Shown here piece after piece: positions 1 to 5,834 of a DNA stretch of 8,462 bases (position 1 is its first letter; each line of letters starts with the position of its first letter). The position numbers and the translations under genes were made by a program. The notes below the pieces were generated by a model. The model had not been told where the DNA came from. It saw nothing but the letters and a program-made list of their open reading frames with translations, and ran no database searches. The stretch is taken from the NCBI GenBank assembly GCA_012799845.1, contig JAAZKL010000331.1:1-8462 (forward strand). Direction: 5' to 3'. Source of the stretch: Clostridiaceae bacterium (GTDB lineage Bacteria > Bacillota > Clostridia > Acetivibrionales > DTU013).

Positions 1-54
1 CTGGGTGAAAACGGGCCCGAAATAATTGGTAAAATTAAAGACATCATCAAATAA
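1..54 (+). CDS. 3' end of an unidentified gene (partial)
   Basis: Frame 1 is open from the window edge to a TAA at 52-54 and encodes 17 residues ending EIIGKIKDIIK. The other two + frames close early (TGA at 4-6, TAA at 23-25). The tail looks like the end of an amphipathic helix. It lies 60 bases upstream of the next gene on the same strand, so it may belong to the same transcription unit. The piece is too short to identify, and it could be a chance open frame. Confidence 0.35.
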   Translation: MGENGPEIIGKIKDIIK

Positions 55-114
55 AAGACATTATTAAGTGGTTAATGAATATATTATTAGTGCCTGGGTA
101 TGGAGGAAACAACC

Positions 115-588
115 ATGAGTGATGATCTTAACAAAAAAGTTCAGCAGATAGCACAACTGCTCGGACATGACGATGTGCCGGACAACGTTAAGGAACTCAT
201 CTCCCTGCTTTCAACCTCCCTTGAGAAAGACAGGGGCGGGGACAGTTCTTCAAAAGTCGGAGAAAAAGTGGGGGACAGTCCTTCAGAAACTGACAATTCT
301 GCTGTTTCCGCGCAGCCAGACAGTTCAATACAGAACACTCCGGCACAGACATCCTCCCCACCACCTGCCTCCGAGGATTATCAAGCAGTAAACAGAGATG
401 TACTCAATACAGCAAAAAGTGCGCTTAACAGGCTGAATGCTGCAAACGATCCACGGATAAACCTTTTGAACGCGATAAAGCCGTTTATGAACTCCAGAAG
501 GCAAAAGAAGATAGGCAACTGCATACAATTGCTGCAGATAGCGAGTCTGAGCAGACAACTGAATGAGCAGGAAAAACAGACGAGGTGA
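115..588 (+). CDS. Unrecognised 157-residue protein with conserved-looking C-terminal helical segment; upstream partner of sleB
   Basis: The start is ATG 115 because GGAGG at 102-106 sits 8 bases before it; an in-frame ATG at 100 would lie on top of that site. Three parts are visible. Residues 1-36 are helical (KKVQQIAQLLG). Residues 37-88 are a Ser/Pro/Gly/Asp-rich linker of low complexity. Residues 89-157 are a basic helical block containing DPRINLLNAIKPFMNSRRQ and KIGNCIQLLQIASL. No signal peptide or membrane segment is seen. The C-terminal block, with RINLL..IKPF..S.R..KI, resembles unnamed clostridial proteins I remember, but I know no function. The gene ends four bases before a second ribosome binding site and almost touches the next gene, so the two are co-transcribed, probably with sleB. 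The linker contains two in-frame copies of a GGGGACAGT repeat (238-290). A spore-related role is inferred from context only. Confidence 0.8.
   Translation: MSDDLNKKVQQIAQLLGHDDVPDNVKELISLLSTSLEKDRGGDSSSKVGEKVGDSPSETDNSAVSAQPDSSIQNTPAQTSSPPPASEDYQAVNRDVLNTAKSALNRLNAANDPRINLLNAIKPFMNSRRQKKIGNCIQLLQIASLSRQLNEQEKQTR
238..290 (+). repeat. Two GGGGACAGT-type repeat copies inside a coding region
   Basis: GGGGACAGTTCTTCAAAAGT at 238-257 and GGGGACAGTCCTTCAGAAAC at 271-290 begin 33 bases apart, exactly 11 codons. Both are in frame, giving GDSSSKVGEKV and then GDSPSETD in the linker of the first small gene. The core GGGGACAGTTCT is the same as that in the non-coding cluster at 1697-1953, read there on the - strand at 1896-1885. 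This looks like a dispersed repeat captured by a tolerant linker rather than by chance. Confidence 0.6.
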
Positions 589-593
589 ACCGG

Positions 594-923
594 ATGCCTT
601 ATAAAAGGCCGATCAAGAGCTCCAAGAAATACATACCTCAATTCTATGCATCAAGTCCATCTTACCCAATGAACAATGTCGGGTCATATTCCCATGATGA
701 CTCAGACTTCTTCGGCATCCCGCTCCCGAATGAAAAGGAAGTCAAAACCTTTAAAGCGGCAAAAAGCCAAGGGAATTTCTCACTGACCAGGATCGTCAAC
801 TACATACGCAGGCATATTACAATCGAGGAAATAATTTTGATAGGCCTCATCGTTCTGCTGCTTGAAGAATCATTCGATGACGATCTTCTGCTCATAATCC
901 TGATCTATATACTACTTTTCTGA
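594..923 (+). CDS. Unrecognised 109-residue protein with hydrophobic C-terminal hairpin; upstream of sleB
   Basis: The start is ATG 594, five bases after GAGGTGA at 582-588, a near-perfect ribosome binding site that overlaps the stop of the previous gene. A GTG at 585 lies inside that site and is unlikely. The first 75 residues are polar, rich in Lys, Tyr, Ser and Pro. Residues 77-109 are very hydrophobic: IEEIILIGLIVLLL, then the acidic turn EESFDDD, then LLLIILIYILLF to the end. This fits two short membrane-inserting segments forming a hairpin with both ends on one side. The pattern resembles small unnamed clostridial proteins I remember. It is translationally linked to the gene before it and sits 64 bases before sleB. 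A role at the spore membrane or in support of SleB is an inference from position. Confidence 0.75.
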   Translation: MPYKRPIKSSKKYIPQFYASSPSYPMNNVGSYSHDDSDFFGIPLPNEKEVKTFKAAKSQGNFSLTRIVNYIRRHITIEEIILIGLIVLLLEESFDDDLLLIILIYILLF

Positions 924-974
924 ATAATTTCCCGCCTGATACAAAAAATAAAAAAACTATGCAATACAAGCGAA

Positions 975-987
975 AAGAGGGATGTCG
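975..987 (+). promoter_or_regulatory. Ribosome binding site that points to a TTG start for sleB
   Basis: AAGAGGG at 975-981 directly abuts the ATG at 982, leaving no usable spacing. The in-frame TTG at 988 lies 6-7 bases downstream, the usual distance. The two possible proteins differ only by the residues Met-Ser. Confidence 0.5.
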
Positions 988-1686
988 TTGCGTAAGAAAA
1001 CCGCATTGCTCGTTTTTGTTACTGTTCTGACTGTTTTTGCATTGTGCAATCAGACATATATCGCAAAATTACTCGATAAAAGCATCGCTGTGCTGTCGGG
1101 ATACGGATCAACCGGGCAGGAAGTCCGTAACATCCAAAGCAGGCTGAAGGAATGGGGCTATTACCAAGGTGAAGTCGATGGCGTATACGGTTATTTGACT
1201 TACAGCGCAGTGAGAGACTTCCAGGCAAAGCATGGCTTAACGGTCGATGGGATAGCCGGTCCGGAAACACTGGCCGCTATCGGGCTGCCGACCGGCCAAC
1301 CTGCAGGAGGTGGTGGCGGCGGTACTTCAGGCGATTCCAGAGACCTTAATTTGCTGGCCCGGTTAATCCATGGTGAAGCCCGCGGAGAACCATATGTCGG
1401 TCAAGTCGCTGTCGGAGCAGTTGTGCTGAACAGAGTCAGGGACTCCAGATTTCCCAACACTATCGCCGGCGTAATATATCAGCCCGGCGCCTTTGATGTG
1501 GTTGACGACGGCCAAATCAACCTCGAGCCAAACGCAACTGCCATCAAAGCAGCAAGAGATGCCCTGAATGGCTGGGATCCGACATATGGCTGCGTATACT
1601 ACTACAACCCTGCAACAGCCACCAGTTCATGGATATGGTCAAGACGTATCGTCCTCAAAATCGGCAAGCACAACTTCGCAACTTAA
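988..1686 (+). CDS. sleB: Spore cortex-lytic enzyme SleB (peptidoglycan-binding domain plus hydrolase_2 domain)
   Basis: SleB is a lytic transglycosylase that cleaves spore-cortex peptidoglycan containing muramic-delta-lactam during germination. It is exported into the forespore and held near the inner membrane. Numbering from TTG 988 (232 residues): a short basic N-terminus and hydrophobic segment at 3-20 act as signal or anchor. A peptidoglycan_binding_1 domain spans about 38-99 (VRNIQSRLKEWGYY, then DGVYGYLTYSAVRDFQ and VDGIAGPETL). A glycine-rich linker follows at 107-112. The catalytic hydrolase_2 domain spans about 120-232, with LLARLIHGEARGEPYVGQVA. The first Glu of GEARGE, residue 130, is the expected catalytic acid. 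The C-terminal YYYNPATATSSWIWSR block is typical. It is shorter than B. subtilis SleB (about 305 residues) but has both domains. No ypeB follows; a convergent gene lies downstream. ATG 982 is the alternative start. Confidence 0.94.
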   Translation: MRKKTALLVFVTVLTVFALCNQTYIAKLLDKSIAVLSGYGSTGQEVRNIQSRLKEWGYYQGEVDGVYGYLTYSAVRDFQAKHGLTVDGIAGPETLAAIGLPTGQPAGGGGGGTSGDSRDLNLLARLIHGEARGEPYVGQVAVGAVVLNRVRDSRFPNTIAGVIYQPGAFDVVDDGQINLEPNATAIKAARDALNGWDPTYGCVYYYNPATATSSWIWSRRIVLKIGKHNFAT

Positions 1687-1696
1687 GGAAAAGTTT

Positions 1697-1953
1697 GGGG
1701 ACACTTCTCTATAGCAGGGACGCTTCTTCACTTAATAAACAGAGGGACATTTCTTTAGATAACAACTGTAAATCAGTTGCAGTGATCATATTGATAAATC
1801 ATTTGATAAAATCAGGCATTAGATTTTCTGCAAAAGAGCTGCCTGAAGATAAAAGTTGAGGAATGTCCCCCAATTCAAAAGTTGAGAACTGTCCCCACTG
1901 ATTCCCCCTGAACCCGGCTCCTTAATTTACTTTTTTGAGAAATGTCCCCTCAC
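1697..1953. repeat. Cluster of six GGGGACA-type repeats in inverted arrangement (decayed mobile-element remnant)
   Basis: Three copies read on the + strand: GGGGACACTTCTC at 1697-1709, CAGGGACGCTTCTTCA at 1715-1730 and GAGGGACATTTCTTTA at 1742-1757. After about 100 bases of unique AT-rich DNA, three copies read on the - strand: GAGGAATGTCCCC at 1858-1870, GAGAACTGTCCCC at 1884-1896 and GAGAAATGTCCCC at 1937-1949. The first and last copies match as an inverted repeat at 12 of 13 bases. The middle DNA holds a small hairpin, CAACTG-TAAAT-CAGTTG at 1763-1779. No transposase is present. GGGGACA-type flanks of this sort accompany REP-associated (Y1) transposases in some bacteria; that link is from memory. 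The last copy is inside the membrane-protein gene. Copies on opposite strands could pair in RNA and end both convergent transcripts. Confidence 0.6.
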
Positions 1954-2761
1954 TCAAATTATCCTTGAAAAATTTCACAAGATATAGCGCCAGGGCTGTG
2001 AAAAATGCCGTTGCAAATATCCAGCCCGCCGCATACCTGATGATTTGGATTCCTGCCATATAAATTATAAAGAAGCCGACGGCAAATATTACATCGAATA
2101 TGAAAAGGCCCAGCACAATGTTCCAGAATCGGCAGTCAGCAATTTCTTTGCCAAGTTTGAAGGGTTTTTTGACCTTTGTCAATGATGCAATATACCACAT
2201 GTATGTATAAACTGAAAAAAACGAGAGACCTGCGAAAACGACCCCAATGGTCATGATGTCAATGAAAATCGCTGCTACCAGAAGCTCAGGGCTTGATGAA
2301 AACGCAACCCTGGTCATGACGATGGCAGGCACGATTGCGACCAGCAGAAATAAGAGTAAAACCACGGCAGAAATGACGACTGCGATCGTCATAAGGAAGA
2401 ATCTCAGGAAATATTTCTTAATGCCCTCCAAAATCAAGCCTTTTTTCCTGGTTCCCTTCTCCAGTGCGTCGCTTGCTGCAAGCAGATAGCCAGGCAGTAT
2501 CAAACCAGTAAGAACTGAAAGCAATATGGCCAAAGCGGCAACTACTATAAGTATCAGAGGAATGTTCTGCAGATCGGTCATCATCTGCAAAATTGCCAGC
2601 ACACTGTCAAAAAAGTCGCCGCCAGTCATATTTACTACACCGATTATCATGGCCATTACCGGAACTAACCTGTTGAATACTGCAGCAATAAGGAAAACGA
2701 CTCCCGGTGTTATTACCAGGGAAGGATACTTTTTCACAGCATTTATCATAACTTTTGTCAT
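1922..2761 (-). CDS. Six-helix integral membrane protein of unknown function
   Basis: The start chosen is the ATG at 2761, preceded by AAGGA with an 11-base gap. The ATG at 2800, which would add 13 residues, has no clear ribosome binding site and would lie only about five bases from the start of a candidate transcript. The 279 residues contain six long hydrophobic stretches at roughly 17-43, 66-93, 118-152, 162-192, 213-237 and 243-263. Short basic loops (EKGTRKKG near 101-108, KVKKPFKLGKE near 196-206) are probably cytoplasmic. No catalytic motif, ATPase or receptor domain is visible. The overall look is that of clostridial DUF975- or DUF4013-like membrane proteins, but I cannot assign it. 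The last nine residues, EGTFLKKVN, and the stop are encoded by a GGGGACA repeat, so the original C-terminus may have been replaced. It is downstream of tex but 357 bases away and probably has its own promoter. Confidence 0.85.
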   Translation of the reverse strand: MTKVMINAVKKYPSLVITPGVVFLIAAVFNRLVPVMAMIIGVVNMTGGDFFDSVLAILQMMTDLQNIPLILIVVAALAILLSVLTGLILPGYLLAASDALEKGTRKKGLILEGIKKYFLRFFLMTIAVVISAVVLLLFLLVAIVPAIVMTRVAFSSSPELLVAAIFIDIMTIGVVFAGLSFFSVYTYMWYIASLTKVKKPFKLGKEIADCRFWNIVLGLFIFDVIFAVGFFIIYMAGIQIIRYAAGWIFATAFFTALALYLVKFFKDNLSEGTFLKKVN

Positions 2762-2811
2762 GATTGTCCGATTCCTTCTTTCCGGAATATAGTTACTCAT
2801 GTTTCTCTATA

Positions 2812-2840
2812 ATAATACAAAAACCGTTTCGTCTGCACAA
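2812..2840 (-). promoter_or_regulatory. Candidate promoter for the membrane-protein gene
   Basis: On the - strand TTGTGC (2840-2835) is followed after 17 bases by TATTAT (2817-2812), matching the vegetative consensus at 3 and 5 of 6 positions. Transcription would start near 2805. That leaves a leader of about 45 bases before ATG 2761 but almost none before ATG 2800. Confidence 0.3.
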
Positions 2841-2902
2841 CAGGCCAACACACAACCGATAATTTGCAACTAAGCCTACCCGATCGCCTCATCTCAAATC
2901 TA

Positions 2903-3118
2903 CTGCTGTATTACTGTCACGATATCCTGAGCCCAGTCGCTTCGATGTCACGTTGTCCTGAACCCTGTTGCTTCGCTGCCATACCCGGAAGCCCTCTGCC
3001 GTATTAGTGACATGCGTACAAACATGCCGCCGCTCTACCGCGATACCACTAAACTCACCACTGCCACTTCAACATTATGCCATACTTCCGCCGGCATCTC
3101 ACACTGCCTCCCTGACTG
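2903..3118. repeat. Degenerate ~31-bp tandem repeat filling the tex-membrane protein spacer
   Basis: The spacer 2801-3118 holds no gene. From 2903 the sequence falls into 31-base units starting at 2903, 2934, 2965 and 2996. TGTCACG..TCCTGA (2915 and 2946) recurs exactly one period apart, with 25 of 31 bases identical over 2915-2945 against 2946-2976. CTGC.GTATTA recurs exactly three periods apart (2903 and 2996). Units after 3027 (such as CCGCCGCTCTACCG) are fainter and reach the tex stop codon at 3119. The + strand is pyrimidine-rich. I see no terminator hairpin with a T run for tex. From 2841 to 2902 I see nothing clear. Confidence 0.6.
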
Positions 3119-5272
3119 CTATACATTCTTCATGCTGAGGCTTATCCTCTTTCTCTCAACGTCGACAGACAACACCCTCACCTTAACGATATCACCGACC
3201 GAAACCACTTCCATCGGATTTCTCACGAACTTGTCAGAAAGCTCCGATATGTGCACAAGCCCGTCCTGATGCACACCAACATCCACAAACGCACCAAAAT
3301 CCGCGACGTTTCTGACGGTTCCCGTCAAAACCATGTCAGGTCTGAGGTCTTCGATAGAAAGAACATCCGTCATAAAAACTGGCTTCGGCAGTTCATCTCT
3401 CGGGTCACGTCCCGGCTTCATCAACTCGCTTACTATATCTCTCAAGGTCGGAACGCCGACATTTATCGCAGAAGCAATCGCCTCGATCCCTCTTTTCCTG
3501 ACCTCTTCTTCAAGGCCGTCCAACTTCCTGTTCTTAACATCATCAGGCGTGTATCCCGTCAGTTCCAGCAGCTTTAAAGCCGCATCATAGGATTCCGGAT
3601 GGACCGATGTATTGTCAAGTATGTTCTGCCCCTCCGGGATCCTGAGGAAGCCGGCGCATTGCTCAAATGTCTTGTCTCCCAGCTTTTTGACATTCTTCAA
3701 TTCCAGCCTGCTGCTGAAGCGCCCGGCTTTTTCCCTGTACTCGACGATATTTTTCGCCACAACTGCATTTATGCCGGACACATAGGAAAGCAGGGAAGAC
3801 GACGCAGTGTTCAGATCAACACCAACACTGTTGACGCAGTCCTCCACGACACCCCTGAGAGTCTCGCTGAGCCGCTTTTGGTTCATATCATGCTGGTATT
3901 GCCCGACACCGATAGCCTTGGGATCTATTTTAACGAGCTCGGCCAGCGGGTCCTGCAGACGTCTGGCTATCGAAACCGCACTCCTCAGTGAAACATCAAA
4001 ATCGGGAAACTCCTCTGCCCCCAGCTTTGATGCAGAATACACTGATGCGCCCGCTTCGCTGACAACCATATAGTAAACCTTCCTGTCAAGCTTTTTCAAG
4101 GCGTTTGCCACAAATATTTCCGACTCTCTTGAAGCCGTCCCGTTACCGATCGAAACGATATCGACCTTGTGTTTTTCGATCAGGTTCAACAGGATTCTCT
4201 CTGCTTCCTCCACCTTATTCTGCGGCGGCGTAGGATAAATCACATCAATCGCCAGCACTTTACCTGTGTCGTCAACAACAGCCAGCTTGCAGCCGGTCCT
4301 GTAAGCAGGATCAAGGCCAAGGACAACTCTTCCCTTGACGGGGGGCTGCAGCAGAAGATTCCTCAGGTTTTCTGCAAACACCTTGATCGCCTGCTCGCCG
4401 GCCAGTTCTGTCAGTTCGTTCCTTACTTCATTTTCAACAGAAGGCGAAATCAGGCGTCTGAACGAATCCTCAACGGCTTTTTCAACATATTCCGCTGTGA
4501 CCGATTTTCCTTTTCTGACCGCCTTCGCCACCAAAAATTCAATTATCAACTCCTCCGGCACCTCTATCTTTACCTGGAGGAAACCTTCCTTCTCTCCTCT
4601 GTTAACCGCCAGTATCCTGTGTTTGGCGATCCTTGATACCGGTTCCCTGAAATCATAATACATCCTGTAAACCGAATCTTCTTCCTTTGCAGCCCCGGAC
4701 ACCAGCATACCGTGTTTGAAGAACAGTTTCCTGACGCTCTTTCTGATTTCAGCGTCATCAGAAATGTCTTCCGCGATTATGTCCATGGCACCGGCGAGAG
4801 CTTCATCAGCGCTGTTGACACCTTTTTCAGAGTTGACGAAACGCTGCGCTATATCGTATATATCCCCGGATACGATATCCTGCCTGTAAATGATCTCCGC
4901 AAGCGGCTCCAGGCCCTTTTCACGGGCAATGGACGCCCTGGTCCTTCTCTTTGGCCTAAATGGCCTGTAAATATCCTCGACTTCCTGCATACTCGTGCAG
5001 GCGTCGAGGGCAGACGAAATCTCACCTGTCAGTTTTCCCTGCTCCTCGATGAGCCTCCTGACTTCTTCCTTCCTGCTCTTCAGGTTCCTAAGGTAAACCA
5101 GTCTGTCGTACAGTTCCCTCAGTACCTGGTCGTTCAGTTCGCCTGTCTGTTCCTTCCTGTATCTTGCAATGAACGGAATGGTACAGCCTTCGTCTATGAG
5201 CCTGATGGTGTTTTGGACCTGAAAAGGCTTAAGGCTAAACTCCCGTATCAATTGAGCAGCAATATCAGCCAT
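3119..5272 (-). CDS. tex: Tex family RNA-binding transcription accessory protein
   Basis: Tex is a conserved cytoplasmic nucleic-acid-binding protein related to eukaryotic Spt6. It has been tied to transcription and toxin-gene expression, and its exact role in Firmicutes is unclear. The start is ATG 5272, eight bases after AAGGAG, and gives the usual MADIAAQL N-terminus. An ATG at 5302 would add ten residues across that site. The 717-residue length matches the family (about 720). Domains in order: Tex_N helical region 1-190 with LIDEGCTIPFIARYRKE; YqgF/RNase H-like fold about 313-440 starting RVVLGLDPAYRTGCKL; the conserved KIDPKAIGVGQYQHD at 448-462; helix-hairpin-helix region about 480-550 with SVGVDLNTASS; and a C-terminal S1 RNA-binding domain about 647-717 with GTVRNVADFGAFVDVG and GLVHISELS. 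No truncation or frameshift is seen. It is flanked on both sides by repeat-filled spacers and is probably transcribed alone. Confidence 0.96.
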   Translation of the reverse strand: MADIAAQLIREFSLKPFQVQNTIRLIDEGCTIPFIARYRKEQTGELNDQVLRELYDRLVYLRNLKSRKEEVRRLIEEQGKLTGEISSALDACTSMQEVEDIYRPFRPKRRTRASIAREKGLEPLAEIIYRQDIVSGDIYDIAQRFVNSEKGVNSADEALAGAMDIIAEDISDDAEIRKSVRKLFFKHGMLVSGAAKEEDSVYRMYYDFREPVSRIAKHRILAVNRGEKEGFLQVKIEVPEELIIEFLVAKAVRKGKSVTAEYVEKAVEDSFRRLISPSVENEVRNELTELAGEQAIKVFAENLRNLLLQPPVKGRVVLGLDPAYRTGCKLAVVDDTGKVLAIDVIYPTPPQNKVEEAERILLNLIEKHKVDIVSIGNGTASRESEIFVANALKKLDRKVYYMVVSEAGASVYSASKLGAEEFPDFDVSLRSAVSIARRLQDPLAELVKIDPKAIGVGQYQHDMNQKRLSETLRGVVEDCVNSVGVDLNTASSSLLSYVSGINAVVAKNIVEYREKAGRFSSRLELKNVKKLGDKTFEQCAGFLRIPEGQNILDNTSVHPESYDAALKLLELTGYTPDDVKNRKLDGLEEEVRKRGIEAIASAINVGVPTLRDIVSELMKPGRDPRDELPKPVFMTDVLSIEDLRPDMVLTGTVRNVADFGAFVDVGVHQDGLVHISELSDKFVRNPMEVVSVGDIVKVRVLSVDVERKRISLSMKNV

Positions 5273-5322
5273 GCTGTATTCTCCTTTGCATTCGTGTCCC
5301 ATTTACGTATTGTTGTTAACAT

Positions 5323-5350
5323 CACGGCCGGCCAACCGGCGAACGCCGTG
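5323..5350 (-). other. GC-rich stem-loop in the tex leader
   Basis: On the - strand CACG, then GCCGG-TTGG-CCGGC, then CGTG form a bulged hairpin 50 bases before the tex start codon. No T run follows on either strand, so it is not a typical terminator. It would lie within the leader RNA if the promoter at 5357-5384 is real. Confidence 0.35.
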
Positions 5351-5356
5351 CCTTAC

Positions 5357-5384
5357 TTTATAGTAAATTCATATCGGCTGACCA
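5357..5384 (-). promoter_or_regulatory. Candidate tex promoter with overlapping inverted repeats
   Basis: On the - strand TGGTCA (5384-5379) is followed after 16 bases by TATAAA (5362-5357), 4 and 5 of 6 matches to the vegetative consensus. The leader would be about 80 bases. The -10 element sits in a palindrome, TTACT-TTAT-AGTAA (5353-5366). The -35 element overlaps one arm of the inverted repeat at 5375-5412. Both are possible operators, unproven. Confidence 0.35.
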
Positions 5385-5412
5385 GTTAAATATATGTCTT
5401 AGTGATCAGCCG
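5375..5412. repeat. Inverted repeat upstream of tex
   Basis: CGGCTGACCA (5375-5384) and TGATCAGCCG (5403-5412) are complementary at 9 of 10 positions with an 18-base spacer. The arrangement could bind a dimeric regulator or form a hairpin. Confidence 0.4.
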
Positions 5413-5427
5413 GCCTGATACCTGGTT

Positions 5428-5454
5428 AACATAAGTTACAACTCACCTTATGTT
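5428..5454. repeat. Perfect 8-bp inverted repeat at the edge of the 36-bp array
   Basis: AACATAAG (5428-5435) and CTTATGTT (5447-5454) are exactly complementary with an 11-base loop. GGT and ACC just outside add pairing across a small internal loop. No T run follows, so this is a hairpin or a binding site rather than a standard terminator. It lies immediately before the first unit of the tandem array at 5455. Confidence 0.4.
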
Positions 5455-5812
5455 TCACCTGTCTATCCACACCTCAAAACCTCATGTCGTATCTGTCTAT
5501 ATGACCCCCAATCATCACATGATGTCTCTCTATCCGACGCTTCAGGCATCTCTTGTCTTATCTGTCTGTCTGACACCTCAATCGTCTCATGTTGCATCTC
5601 TCTATCCGCTGCCCCAAGCACCTTATGCCGCGTCTCTCAATCCGACGCCTCAGGCATCTCGTGTTGCATCTCTCTATCCTGCACCCTTTAGCATTTCACC
5701 TCATGTCACGTCTCACAATCTGACGCCTCAGGATCCCACGTTGCATCTCTCTATCCGCTGCCTCGAGCATCTTATGTTGTATCTCTTTACCCGACACACT
5801 GGCATTTATTGC
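5455..5812. repeat. Degenerate 36-bp tandem repeat array (about 10 units) in the araL-tex spacer
   Basis: Units start at about 5455, 5489, 5522, 5558, 5594, 5630, 5666, 5708, 5743 and 5779. Lengths are 34, 33, 36, 36, 36, 36, 42, 35, 36 and about 34. The best-conserved part is GCATCTCTCTATCCG. The units at 5594 and 5743 agree at 31 of 36 positions, all differences being transitions; those at 5522 and 5630 agree at 30 of 36. Two unit types alternate from 5558 on (see findings). Hand count over 5461-5820 gives about 125 C and 52 G, a strong strand skew. One + frame stays open across it, but the 35-base unit breaks register, differences between units are mostly non-synonymous, and there is no ribosome binding site, so I treat it as non-coding. 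It occupies most of the 5303-5834 spacer. Confidence 0.85.
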
Positions 5813-5834
5813 TTCATGCACCTTGCCAACAACC

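Noticed and set aside
76..105. Forespore (sigma G) promoter before the first small gene
   Set aside because: TGAATA at 76-81 fits the -35 element, but the matching -10 position overlaps the ribosome binding site and does not resemble CATACTA.
1629..1859. 76-codon open frame overlapping the end of sleB
   Set aside because: It starts in a different frame inside sleB, lacks a ribosome binding site and runs through the GGGGACA repeats; the protein has no recognisable features.
3599..5389. Several long + strand open frames opposite tex
   Set aside because: They are antisense shadows of an intact, well-conserved 717-residue gene and have no ribosome binding sites.
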